From the NCBI GenBank assembly GCA_937989585.1, contig CALKRW010000052.1:1-64000 (forward strand): 64,000 nucleotides of DNA, given 5' to 3'. Origin of the DNA: an uncultured Porphyromonadaceae bacterium (lineage in GTDB: Bacteria > Bacteroidota > Bacteroidia > Bacteroidales > Muribaculaceae). The first letter of the stretch is position 1, and every line of letters begins with the position of its first letter. The translations under genes were made by a program, and so were the position numbers. A model generated the notes under the pieces. The model made no database searches and was not told the DNA's origin. It worked only from the letters and a program-made list of their open reading frames with translations. Positions 36,235-45,481 of this stretch are shown piece after piece.

Positions 36235-39200
36235 TTATCTGACAACAATCTTTGTGGCAGACGTGCCTGCACGGACTAAATAGATGCCTGGAGCGAGAGA
36301 TGGAAGCGGCTCCCCGGGGCCTGCAATGGCAACTCGCATGCCCGAAAGGCTGTAGATTTCTCTGGTAATTGCCATGTCGTACATGACGGAGCCGATGCCG
36401 CTATACCATGGGGACTCGCCATCGCCATATCCGATGATTTTCTGGAAAGCCATCCAGCCGAAGGCCGTCTCGAAAGATTCTTTCAGGGCGTTGGGAACAT
36501 AGAGCGTCGCATTGTAGTTTTGGAAAGAAGTCCTATATGCCTGTGGCACTGAGTTCCCTTTGCAAACGACCGTTGTGAGTGTTGAAGGAAAAGCATAAGA
36601 ATCAATCTCTGTTACTGATTCAGGAATTATTACGATTTTGAATACACCGTCTCTGAAGACATTACTATTGATTTTTTTAAGTGATTCGGGGATGGTAAGT
36701 GATTCTATCTTGCATCCACGGAAAGCGTCGTATCCTATTTTCTCCACTGTTCCTGGTAAATCCAACTCTGTGATTCCGCTTTTGTAGAAGGCTTCATAGC
36801 CGATTGTTTTGAGCAATGATTTTTCTGAAAAACTCAGAGCCCTGAATTCATGACAGTTATAAAAGGCTCTATTTCCGATTTCTGTTACAGTCTCGGGAAT
36901 TTCCACACTGCCAAGATCAGTACACTCGTAGAAGCATTGTTCAGGAATAGAACTCAGTTTACTGGATAATTTTACTTCGGTTAGGTTTGTACAGTTTCGG
37001 AATACGGAATTGCCGAGTGCCGTGACGCCGTCGGGTATGATGATAGATGTCAGCGAAGAACAGTATTCGAACCCGGATATGTTTGTAACTGATTCGGGGA
37101 TAGTGAATGACTTGAGGGATTTGCAGTTGTTGAAGCCGGACAGAATTGATAGCCCTTCATGAAGTGTAAGTGTTGTCAGGGAGGTGCACCCTATGAAGGC
37201 TCCTGAAGCAACTTCGGTCACATTTGCAGGAATTTCAACAGAAGTCAGCGAGGTACAGTCTGAAAATCCCTGGACCTTTTTGACGGAGGAAGGCAGTTTT
37301 AGGGATTCCAGAGCGATACATTTTGAGAAGCAGGATGTGCCGAGATTGTTTACTTTGTCTGGAATGTCGGCAGATCTGAGAGAGGTGCAGGAATAGAAAG
37401 CATATTCGCCGATTTGTTCGAGCGACTGATTGAGAGTGACCGAGGCAAGTTTTGAGCAATTGTAGAAAGCGTAATTCCCTATGGTTTTGAGTGAGGCTCC
37501 GGTAACTAGTTTATCTAGAGATGTGTTCTCGTAGAATGCATATGAATCTATAATCGTGACCTTATCAGGAATGACAATCTCTTTGAGTGCAGAACAATAC
37601 CTGAATGAAATATTTTTAATTTCGGTGAGTTCGGCCGGAAGTTTGATGCTCTCGAGTCTTTTACAGTTTTCAAAAACTGCGCTCCCCATTTGTGATACAT
37701 TATCCGGAATCTCAATGGCTTTTAGTGCCTCGCAATATTCAAAAACTGACGGACCGATTGTTGTTAGACTTTTAGGAAGACTTATGTCCGCGAGAGAATT
37801 ACATTTGTAAAAAGCCTTTTCGTTTATTGTTGAAACTCCTTCCGGAACAACTATGTTTTTCAGGGCTGAACAACCCGAGAATGCCTCGGCATTGATTGTG
37901 GAAAGCGAATTTGATAATATGGCCGATTCTAGAGATGTACAGTTTTTGAAAGTCGCTGCTCCCATTGCTTTGACGCTGTTGGGAATTACTGCAGACCGGA
38001 GCGACTGGCAGTAAGATAGAGCGCTTTTCCCGATGGATGTCAGACTGGCGGGAAGACTGATATCTTTTAGGCCGATGCATTGATAGAACGCAGATTCGCC
38101 TATAGACTCCAGCCCTGTATGCATGACTACTTTTTCAAGTACGGTGTTATTGTAGAATGCATTGTTTCCAATTGATTTTACCGATTCCGGTATGTTAATT
38201 GATTTAAGTGATTTACAGCCGGAGAATGTATTTTGTGGTATTGCAGAGAGACCTGACGAAAGATTTATTGACTCAAGTGATTTACACCCGCTGAAAACAT
38301 CCTGGCCAAGATTTGTAACCTTGTTGCCCATTTTGACAGTCTTCAGGCTTTTGCACCCTTTGAATGTGTAGTCCCTGATTTCGGTAATGTCGTCTGGAAG
38401 TGTTATTGATTCGATGGATTCGCATCCTTCAAATGCGTTTGGACCTATTTTGGTAATGCTTGAGGGCAGGTTTATTGAGCGTAAGGCATAATTTCTTGTG
38501 AAAGCCTGCTGGCCTATTTCTCTTACATTGTTGCCGAGTCTGACCGTGCGCAATGTTTTACATTCATAACTTAGTTCTCCGATTGTTGTTACTGAATTCG
38601 GCAATATGAGATCGTGCAGGATGTTCAGGGTGTGGAAAAAACCTGCCCCGATGCTATTGTCGTGGGTACAGCATGTAATCCCCGACATGTAGTACTTGCC
38701 GGAAATGGCACTTCCACCTTCGTGGATGTCAGCCATGCTGAGGTCAAGATACATTAGGTTTGTAAGGCCATGTATCGCAACTATATCATCGCCGTTGAGT
38801 GGGCCTGAAATAGTCAGGCGCGTTATGCGCGCGGTGTCGTAGTCTTTAAGTTTTTCGGCAAGGGTACTTACTGATGTAACATGGATATTAGCCGAAACTG
38901 TGTTCTCGGGGACAATATTGCTTACTTTCGGCCACGCTGTGAGGTATGCTTCGTATGAACCTTCCGCGACATATATGGGGGCCTTGTGGAAAGGATTGCC
39001 GGTGATGGCCGGAGGAGTTGCCGGGAGCATCTTGATGCAGTCCAGATAATTGGTAGAGCCAAAAACATTTCCGCCGATTCTTGTGACTGTCGAGGGTATT
39101 GAGATTCCTTCGAGACAGGTCTGATAGAAGACCCCATCTTCAATGGTTTCGAGTCCTTCCGGCAGATTTATCTTCTTCAGGGACGTTGCCTGGAATGCTG

Positions 39201-39498
39201 ATGTACCGAGCAATTTGATTGTTGCTGGAAGTTGGACCTCTTTCAACTCGGCCATATTGTAAAAGGCTCCATTGGAGATCGCAGTCACAGTATACGACTT
39301 ACCGTCGTGATCGACAGCAGAAGGCACAATGAGCGTCTCGACTTCATCGCCGCCGGTCACCTTGGCAGTCATGGTTGAGCCGTCAATAGAATAGACGATG
39401 CCGTTGTCTTTGATAGTGGAGGCACGGGCTGTCAGGACGCCTGCGATGGATACGGCAAGATACAGCGCTAGCCGTCCGATTTTGTTGGTTGTAGACAT
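36235..39498 (-). CDS. Large BspA-type leucine-rich-repeat surface protein (1087 residues)
   Basis: An exported protein with a signal peptide (hydrophobic residues about 9-24). After a short beta domain (IVYSIDGSTMTAKVTGG) come about 35 LRR_5 units of about 23 residues, interrupted near residues 200-290 by a segment with TARITRLTISGPLNGDD. The repeats read like 'SIGNNAFYNNTVLEKVVM'. The C-terminal tail (YSLSGMRVA ... PGIYLVRAG ... KIVVR) resembles the Por/T9SS sorting domain. It is preceded by an unusually long leader. An adhesin-like role is inferred from the family. Repeats are internally similar, so recombination could change their number. Confidence 0.88.
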   Translation of the reverse strand: MSTTNKIGRLALYLAVSIAGVLTARASTIKDNGIVYSIDGSTMTAKVTGGDEVETLIVPSAVDHDGKSYTVTAISNGAFYNMAELKEVQLPATIKLLGTSAFQATSLKKINLPEGLETIEDGVFYQTCLEGISIPSTVTRIGGNVFGSTNYLDCIKMLPATPPAITGNPFHKAPIYVAEGSYEAYLTAWPKVSNIVPENTVSANIHVTSVSTLAEKLKDYDTARITRLTISGPLNGDDIVAIHGLTNLMYLDLSMADIHEGGSAISGKYYMSGITCCTHDNSIGAGFFHTLNILHDLILPNSVTTIGELSYECKTLRTVRLGNNVREIGQQAFTRNYALRSINLPSSITKIGPNAFEGCESIESITLPDDITEIRDYTFKGCKSLKTVKMGNKVTNLGQDVFSGCKSLESINLSSGLSAIPQNTFSGCKSLKSINIPESVKSIGNNAFYNNTVLEKVVMHTGLESIGESAFYQCIGLKDISLPASLTSIGKSALSYCQSLRSAVIPNSVKAMGAATFKNCTSLESAILSNSLSTINAEAFSGCSALKNIVVPEGVSTINEKAFYKCNSLADISLPKSLTTIGPSVFEYCEALKAIEIPDNVSQMGSAVFENCKRLESIKLPAELTEIKNISFRYCSALKEIVIPDKVTIIDSYAFYENTSLDKLVTGASLKTIGNYAFYNCSKLASVTLNQSLEQIGEYAFYSCTSLRSADIPDKVNNLGTSCFSKCIALESLKLPSSVKKVQGFSDCTSLTSVEIPANVTEVASGAFIGCTSLTTLTLHEGLSILSGFNNCKSLKSFTIPESVTNISGFEYCSSLTSIIIPDGVTALGNSVFRNCTNLTEVKLSSKLSSIPEQCFYECTDLGSVEIPETVTEIGNRAFYNCHEFRALSFSEKSLLKTIGYEAFYKSGITELDLPGTVEKIGYDAFRGCKIESLTIPESLKKINSNVFRDGVFKIVIIPESVTEIDSYAFPSTLTTVVCKGNSVPQAYRTSFQNYNATLYVPNALKESFETAFGWMAFQKIIGYGDGESPWYSGIGSVMYDMAITREIYSLSGMRVAIAGPGEPLPSLAPGIYLVRAGTSATKIVVR

Positions 39499-39980
39499 AA
39501 ATGAATCTTTGACTGCTCTCCCCTCCGCAAGTCTGGTTGACTGGTTTGGTATGCAAAAAGCGCGGGGAGCCTACTCAGTGCCCATTCCGCCACTTGAGGC
39601 CTTCGCATTGCCCTAACGGTCGTAACGGGCAATCTGCAGAAGTCCACGCGCATTATGTTTATATGGGTCGCCACAAAGGGTTTTACACCCGTGACAACCG
39701 AATATAATACATGCCCGAAGACGTCTACACTTGCCTTTGTACCAAAACCGTTAGGAGATGTGCCGTACGTATTCGTTCGACTGGCACAACATTGAAAGTT
39801 GCGAAGTTTCAAGTGGTTTGGAACGAAGAACGTGTGTATACGCTTTTCGTATTGAAAAAATACAAGCCCTACCCGCCCGGCGCGCAGACTTCTGCAAAAA
39901 ATAGCAGAACGGCATTGATTGCTTAATGCCGCCGGCCGCCTCTGCGACCCGAGTCGCGCGTCAGTTATATTGTGACGCTT
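39499..39980 (-). other. Long untranslated leader of the large LRR gene
   Basis: About 480 bases separate the LRR start codon from the TATATTTG box at 39994-39987. No convincing gene is present; a 173-codon frame in another register overlaps the LRR start but looks like a by-product. Several short inverted repeats are visible, for example GCAGA/TCTGC near 39880-39900 and TACG/CGTA around 39830-39860. It may be a structured regulatory leader or a sequence brought in with the LRR genes. Confidence 0.4.
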
Positions 39981-39986
39981 GCGTTG

Positions 39987-39994
39987 CAAATATA
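39987..39994 (-). promoter_or_regulatory. -7 promoter box of the LRR gene pair
   Basis: The minus strand reads TATATTTG in a strongly AT-rich stretch, a match to TAnnTTTG. No TTTG is found at -33. It lies about 490 bases before the LRR ATG, predicting a long leader. Confidence 0.5.
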
Positions 39995-40049
39995 CGAATT
40001 ATTTTAATTGTTGATATATTTAATTCTAAATTTAACTTATACAACTAAC

Positions 40050-40082
40050 TACAATCGCCTCATCGACATGCAGAAATTCTAA
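40050..40082 (+). repeat. Right copy of the ABC-exporter 3' tail (gene remnant)
   Basis: Reading rightward this encodes YNRLIDMQKF and a TAA stop. The corresponding exporter end is YKRLVDMQKF with TGA. The differences (AAG/AAT, GTT/ATC, TGA/TAA) look like divergence between homologous genes, not random match. Upstream sequence is AT-rich and not coding, so only the tail survives. Confidence 0.75.
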
Positions 40083-40119
40083 TTTTCCGTTTCCCGACCT
40101 CTTTTTGTGCATAAAACAG

Positions 40120-40160
40120 AACGGGAGGCAGACTGCCTGAATTGGTGTCTGCCTCCCGTT
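40120..40160 (-). terminator. Terminator hairpin of the GH3 gene
   Basis: A perfect 14-base inverted repeat (40120-40133 with 40147-40160, arms AACGGGAGGCAGAC) with a 13-base loop lies 18 bases after the GH3 stop. On the minus strand it is followed by CTGTTTTA, a weak T-tract. Confidence 0.7.
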
Positions 40161-40178
40161 GCGTGTGTTTGTATAGGC

Positions 40179-42911
40179 TTAACGCTTGACTATCTTGCGG
40201 CCGCCGACAATGTAGAATCCTTTCGGGAGACGGCTGAGGTCTGTGCCGACATAGGAGCCTTGCAGATTGTAGATTCTGTTGTCGTCGTTCTGTGTGTCCT
40301 TTACAATATCGCCGATGCCTGCGCCTGACGATTTGTAGGTCAGTTTGACAGTGGCGCCTTCGGTTGTGATGTTGCGGGTGAGTCGCAGGTCGGCCGAGGA
40401 TGCGGCGAGGTGCAGTTCGGCTGTTCCCTCCTCTACGTCGAATGTCTGTGTCGAGGTGTTGAAGTAAGAGAGTTGCTCGTGGCGAAGGGGTATCGAGATG
40501 GTCTTCGACTCGCCCGGCTCGAGTTCTACTCTTGCGAAGCCTGCGAGTTGGAGTTTTGGACGTTCTATCGACGAGTTGCAGTGTGCGTACAGTTGCACGA
40601 TCTCCGCGCCGGCGCGCTTGCCCTTGTTGGTGATGACTGCGGTGGCTGTGATTTCGCCGTCCTTGCTCAGTCGGTCGCTCGAAAGTTCGAAATCGGAATA
40701 TTCGAATTCGGTGTAACTCATGCCGAAGCCGAAGGGATAGAGTGGAGTCTTCTTGTGATACATATATGTGTATCCGGCCTTGCGGATGTCGTATTCGAGC
40801 ATTCCGGCGGGAAGGTCGGAAACCGAGCGGTACCATGTCGATGTGAGTTTGCCCGAGGGATTGTAGTCGCCGTAGAGCACGTCGGCTATTGCCTCGCCCT
40901 GTGACTGTCCGTCATACCATGCCTCGACGATGGCGGGAACATTTTCCTGTGCCCAGGGTATGGTGACCGACGAGCATGTCTGGAGAAGAAGAACGACATT
41001 CGGATTCACGGCCTGGATTTTTTCAAGAAGTGCCTGCTGGTCGCCGGGCAGGTTCAGTGAACTGCGGTCGTGGCTCTCGTCCGAGACAGACAGGTCTGTG
41101 CCGGCGGCGAAGACTACGACATCGGCTTTTCTGGCTATTTCGATTGCGCGGTCGTAGTTCGTGGAGGCCGGCCCGGTCACGTCACATCCTTTGTAGTAGT
41201 AGACGGGACCTTCCTCTTCGAGAGGATTTGTAATGGTCGGGTCGTAGAATCTGAACCAGTCCATGTTGGCGCAGTATTTGTCGCCGTTTGTGCCTCCTTC
41301 GAACTGGACATACACTTTGTGTGTGCCCTTGAAGACCTCGCGGTCGACATCGGCCGAGGTGACGACATATTTGCTCCAGTTGCCCGTAACAGGGCATGTC
41401 ACCGTGGCCTCAGGTGTATCGTCGATGGCGTCGAGGTAGAATTTCACTACTGTGGCGTTCTTGTTCTTGGCGCCGTGATAAATGTCCACCTTGTTGCGGC
41501 CGTTGCCGAAATTCACCTCGTTGAAGGCCACCCAGTCGTTGTTGAATATGTAGCCCAGGTTGCCCGCCGAGCCGTTTGCCTCGTGGGTGAGTCTCTTGTT
41601 GCCGGAGGGGACCGACTGTTCGTCGCAGTCCTCGAACTGTACCGTGCCGTCGTTTATCTCATAGTCCATTTTGGCGGCGATGCCCTCAAGCACTGTCGAA
41701 AGGTTGACGGGCGAGCCTGAGTATCCGCCGAGCGAGACGGTATTGCCGAGCGGACCGATCACTGCAACGGTCTTGTTGCGGTCGAGGGGCAGGAAGTCGT
41801 TGTCGTTCTTCAGGAGCACGATTGCCTCGCGGGCAGCCTTGAGGGCGAGCTCGCGGTGCGCTTCGCAGTCAAGCAGCGACGATGGTACGGATGTCCATGA
41901 TACATTGGCTCTCGAGTCGAATTCACCGACCGAGAATCTAGCGGCCAGTACGCGTGTGAGGGCCAGGTCGAGGTCGGCCTCTGTCATCAGGCCTTTCTCG
42001 ATGGCTTCCTTGCAGAATTCCTGGAAGGTGTCGCCGCAGTTCAGGTCCTCGCCGTTCTTCATCGACACGGCCGAGGCCTCCGCGCCGGTGGCCACGTAGT
42101 GGTGTTTGTTGAACACGTCCTCTACGGCGCCGCAGTCCGATGTCACGAATCCGTCAAACCCCCACTCGCCGCGGAGTATGTCGATGAGCAGTTCGTGGTT
42201 GGCGCCGCATGGAATGCCGTTGACAGCGTTGTAGGCGCTCATCACCGAGCGGACGTTGCCTTCCTTCACGGCCATCTCGAAGGCCGGCAGATAGTATTCG
42301 CGCAGGTTACGGTCGTCGACGTCAGACGATGTCGAGTGTCTGCCCCGCTCGTAGTTGTTGGCGGCGAAATGCTTCGCCGTGGCGATTGTCTTGTAATGCT
42401 TGGGATCGTCGCCCTGCATGCCTTTTATGTACTCTACCGCAATCTTGCCGGTGAGGAAGGGGTCCTCGCCGTAGTTCTCCTCGTCGCGGCCCCAGCGCGG
42501 GTCACGGCTCATGTTGATGGTAGGGCACCAGTAGATGAGGCCCTTGTTCTTGTCGTTGTTGTAGATGCGGGCCTCGTCGGATGTGGCTTTCGCGCAGTCG
42601 AATATCAGTCCGAGGTCCCATGTGCTCGACATGGCGCGCGATGACGGGAATGATGTCGCAAGTCCTGAGCGGGCTACACCGTGCAGCGCCTCGTTCCAGT
42701 AGTTATAGCCCTGCAGTCCGAGGCGCGGAATTGCCTCGGTCCTGTGGCCTACCTGGTCTATCTTTTCTTCCAGGGTCATTCGGGACACGAGGTCGGCTGC
42801 CCTCTCCATCGGGCTGAGCGACTCGTCCTGGTATGGCAGAAGCGTCTGTGAACTTGCCGCAAGACAGTTCAGCGAGAATGCCGTTGCCAGTAACGATAAT
42901 TTGATATTCAT
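40179..42911 (-). CDS. GH3 beta-xylosidase/beta-glucosidase with inserted CBM6-like domain
   Basis: A 910-residue exported glycosidase. The signal peptide ends near LAASS. The GH3 N-terminal barrel contains YNYWNEALHGVARSG, typical of the xylosidase branch, KHFAANNYERGRH and the nucleophile Asp in VTSDCGAV (near residue 258). The GH3 C-terminal domain starts AREAIVLLKNDNDFLPL and is interrupted (about 434-560) by a CBM6-like carbohydrate-binding module (VDIYHGAKNKNATVV ... MDWFRFYDP). A fibronectin-like domain and a Por-like tail (IYNLQGSYV ... KGFYIVGG) follow. The ATG at 42911 is chosen over a frame 45 codons longer that lacks a signal peptide. Substrate: xylo- or gluco-oligosaccharides. 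Confidence 0.93.
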   Translation of the reverse strand: MNIKLSLLATAFSLNCLAASSQTLLPYQDESLSPMERAADLVSRMTLEEKIDQVGHRTEAIPRLGLQGYNYWNEALHGVARSGLATSFPSSRAMSSTWDLGLIFDCAKATSDEARIYNNDKNKGLIYWCPTINMSRDPRWGRDEENYGEDPFLTGKIAVEYIKGMQGDDPKHYKTIATAKHFAANNYERGRHSTSSDVDDRNLREYYLPAFEMAVKEGNVRSVMSAYNAVNGIPCGANHELLIDILRGEWGFDGFVTSDCGAVEDVFNKHHYVATGAEASAVSMKNGEDLNCGDTFQEFCKEAIEKGLMTEADLDLALTRVLAARFSVGEFDSRANVSWTSVPSSLLDCEAHRELALKAAREAIVLLKNDNDFLPLDRNKTVAVIGPLGNTVSLGGYSGSPVNLSTVLEGIAAKMDYEINDGTVQFEDCDEQSVPSGNKRLTHEANGSAGNLGYIFNNDWVAFNEVNFGNGRNKVDIYHGAKNKNATVVKFYLDAIDDTPEATVTCPVTGNWSKYVVTSADVDREVFKGTHKVYVQFEGGTNGDKYCANMDWFRFYDPTITNPLEEEGPVYYYKGCDVTGPASTNYDRAIEIARKADVVVFAAGTDLSVSDESHDRSSLNLPGDQQALLEKIQAVNPNVVLLLQTCSSVTIPWAQENVPAIVEAWYDGQSQGEAIADVLYGDYNPSGKLTSTWYRSVSDLPAGMLEYDIRKAGYTYMYHKKTPLYPFGFGMSYTEFEYSDFELSSDRLSKDGEITATAVITNKGKRAGAEIVQLYAHCNSSIERPKLQLAGFARVELEPGESKTISIPLRHEQLSYFNTSTQTFDVEEGTAELHLAASSADLRLTRNITTEGATVKLTYKSSGAGIGDIVKDTQNDDNRIYNLQGSYVGTDLSRLPKGFYIVGGRKIVKR

Positions 42912-42950
42912 GGTAAGGTAAATGATTGGTTGGAATTTTCTGATTTTTAG

Positions 42951-42958
42951 CAAATATA
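42951..42958 (-). promoter_or_regulatory. -7 promoter box of the GH3 gene
   Basis: The minus strand reads TATATTTG, matching TAnnTTTG, 40 bases before the GH3 ATG. No obvious -33 TTTG. Confidence 0.5.
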
Positions 42959-43176
42959 GTGGTTCCTTATGCTTATGAAGGATAAATTTCGGTATAAAAA
43001 GGGTAAATTTTTGACGTAAGAAAAAATTTCTTTTCATTTTTGCCAATCTATTCGGACGGCGCGCGAAAATCCGTATCCGCGTGTCGTATCTTTGTGGCCG
43101 GAATAGGTAGTAGAGATCAGAGGGCCGGATTAGTCTTCGCGGCCCTTTGAGAAGAGTACATTGACATTCTGGATAT

Positions 43177-45465
43177 TTAGTGCCCGATGAAGAGATATGT
43201 CGGGACCGAGGCGGCGGAATTGCGTATCAGTATGGCTTTGATGACTTTTGCGTGTGTGGGAGCGGCAAAAGGCTTTTCATAGACTGCTGAACTTGGCGTA
43301 GGCTCGCTGCCGTCGGTGGTGTAGTGTATCGTGCCGCCCTCGTAGGGCGAGTTCATGTGTACCAGGCCGTCCTCGCATATCTTGATGCCGGGCTGACGCA
43401 TGTGTACAGAGAAGCCGTTGGATGCGTAGAATGGGAGTTCGGAGTCTCCTATTATACGGGTGAACTGTGCCTCGTCGTAGGTGCTGCCGTTGTTCCACGC
43501 GCGTTCTGCAAGGCCTGAAATTTTAGGCAGGAGATAGGTCTGCAGTTGGCGCGGAGAACGCAGTGTCTCGGCGAAAACATGGGCGTTAAGACCTATTACG
43601 TTCCCTTTGGCTCCGGGAACGACAGGGATTGCTGTGCCCTCACGTGTCGTGGGTGTCAGGCCTTTTTCAACCATCTGGAGAATGGTGTCGGAGGCCGGGC
43701 AGAGTTTCGACCGGTAGGCGCGGAATGCAGTGTATTCGTCGGTGTGTCCGCCCCAGTTCAGGCCGGGTTCTTCGGGATGGGCGCTGTACGACAGGTCGAA
43801 GTACAGGTGGTCGACGTTAGACAGGACGGTGGGATAGCCAGCGAGAACCGAGCGGTCTGTGACGCCCAGGTTGTTGTGCGAGCCCAGGGTCGACCAGCAG
43901 TTCACGCTGTAGACGTTCGGACGCACTGCCTCGTTGAAGGCATCGTCATGTCCGAGGGCGATTTCCTGCCAGCCTGACGTGCGCACGCCTTTGGTGGCGA
44001 GCATGTCGACTATGCGGCGCACCCATGCTGCGTGTACCTGCTGCTGTGTCTGCAGCGAGTTGTCTTTCATGAATTTCTGCACAGACGGCGCTCCGTTCCA
44101 GGCCCCGCGGGGCACCTCGTCGCCGCCGATGTGGATTGCTGACAGTGGCACGCCGGCCTCGCGGTACATGGCGATTATCTCGTCCGTGACTTTGTCCATG
44201 AAGCGGTATGGCCCTTCGAGTGCGGGATTCATGATGTTGTCATGGAACGACTGCGCCGAGGTGTAGCGGGACGTGTCGCCGTCCTCGATAAGGCGGTAGG
44301 TGTCGTCGCCACGGCGGTGGCGGCCTTCCATCGCGCGTATGGCTGCGCGGGCGTGTCCGGGTGTCTCGATTTCGGGTATCACCTCTATGCCGAGTACATT
44401 GGCTTCCTTGATCAGGTCTATGAAGTCCTGGCGCGTGAAGTGGCCGTTGGCGCTTCCGGCGGCATTGTCCGGGTCACCGTCACCGGCGAATATCTGTACG
44501 AGATGTTCGCTTTCGTCGGTCGTGTAGCCGCGGCGCGAGCCAATGTCGGTGAGTTCGGGAAGTCCGGGAATCTCGAGGCGCCACGCCTCGTCGTCGGCAA
44601 AGTGGAAATGCAGGCGGTTGAGGCGGTTGGCGCACATCAGCCGTAGAATCTGCCGCAGCGTTTTTGGCGACTGGTAGTTGCGGGCTATGTCTATCATCAG
44701 TCCGCGCCACGGCAGGTCGGGGCAGTCGTCGATCACTGCGTTAGGCAGTACGGCGCCGCGGTCCTTGCCGCCCATCACCTTGATCTGGAACGGCGCGTAC
44801 ACCGCCCATTGGCGCTCGGGTGCGCAGGCCACGACGAGGCTGTCGCCCGACACGGTGATTCGGTATGCCTCCGGGTTCGACTGATCGGGTGCCGGAGCGA
44901 ACACAAGGTGTTGGATTGTGGATTCTCCGCCGGTCAGGCGCACGTTCTTGAACGAGGGTATTATATCGTATGGTCCGGGCTTCCAGTCGGTCTTTACCGA
45001 TTCGTTGAAGTCGTACACCTCCGGTCCGTAAGGCATGTCGTCGCGGCCATTGCCGTAGCGCCACCGTCCGGGTTCGTCAATCGTCTCTCGGCTGTATTCT
45101 GCGGGACGGGTAGTGCCGTCGGCAAGCACGGTGTGGAAACCGTCGGGAGCGTACGAGCAGTTCACCAGGCGGCCGCGCGTGTCGATTTCTATCGTGACCG
45201 GTTCTTTCGCGTTCTTGAAGCGAGGCGATGTCAGAGCATAGTAGCCCGGGATAATCTCGATGATGCTGTCCTTCGGGTTGAGCGGAGTCATTTTTCTTGC
45301 GAACATGTTGAAGCACAGCCGGTCGAAGTCCATGTCGCCGCTTACGGTGATACGCTGGACATAGTGGTTGTCGGGGAGGTTGTCGCCTGAGGTCCATGTG
45401 ACACGGGTCTGCGCCGGTACTGTGAGCGACGTGAGGCAGGAAAGAAGTATTACGGCTTTTTTCAT
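43177..45465 (-). CDS. GH20 beta-N-acetylhexosaminidase
   Basis: A 762-residue exported enzyme that removes terminal GlcNAc/GalNAc from glycans such as mucin or N-glycans by substrate-assisted catalysis. Signal peptide MKKAVILLSCLTSLTVPAQ; GH20b beta domain (about 100-235); catalytic barrel starting WRGLMIDIARNYQSP with the Asp-Glu pair in IHIGGDEVPRG (near 450); and a C-terminal chitobiase/beta-hexosaminidase-type domain (IHYTTDGSEPTP). It begins 16 bases after the AddA-like gene stop, so it may share that transcript although the functions differ. Confidence 0.95.
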   Translation of the reverse strand: MKKAVILLSCLTSLTVPAQTRVTWTSGDNLPDNHYVQRITVSGDMDFDRLCFNMFARKMTPLNPKDSIIEIIPGYYALTSPRFKNAKEPVTIEIDTRGRLVNCSYAPDGFHTVLADGTTRPAEYSRETIDEPGRWRYGNGRDDMPYGPEVYDFNESVKTDWKPGPYDIIPSFKNVRLTGGESTIQHLVFAPAPDQSNPEAYRITVSGDSLVVACAPERQWAVYAPFQIKVMGGKDRGAVLPNAVIDDCPDLPWRGLMIDIARNYQSPKTLRQILRLMCANRLNRLHFHFADDEAWRLEIPGLPELTDIGSRRGYTTDESEHLVQIFAGDGDPDNAAGSANGHFTRQDFIDLIKEANVLGIEVIPEIETPGHARAAIRAMEGRHRRGDDTYRLIEDGDTSRYTSAQSFHDNIMNPALEGPYRFMDKVTDEIIAMYREAGVPLSAIHIGGDEVPRGAWNGAPSVQKFMKDNSLQTQQQVHAAWVRRIVDMLATKGVRTSGWQEIALGHDDAFNEAVRPNVYSVNCWSTLGSHNNLGVTDRSVLAGYPTVLSNVDHLYFDLSYSAHPEEPGLNWGGHTDEYTAFRAYRSKLCPASDTILQMVEKGLTPTTREGTAIPVVPGAKGNVIGLNAHVFAETLRSPRQLQTYLLPKISGLAERAWNNGSTYDEAQFTRIIGDSELPFYASNGFSVHMRQPGIKICEDGLVHMNSPYEGGTIHYTTDGSEPTPSSAVYEKPFAAPTHAKVIKAILIRNSAASVPTYLFIGH

Positions 45466-45481
45466 GGGATTGGTAATTTTT

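Noticed and set aside
39468..39989. Leftward 173-codon frame over the LRR leader
   Set aside because: It overlaps the LRR start in another register, begins at the promoter box and its peptide resembles no family; more likely an untranslated leader, though conserved occurrence elsewhere would reopen the question.
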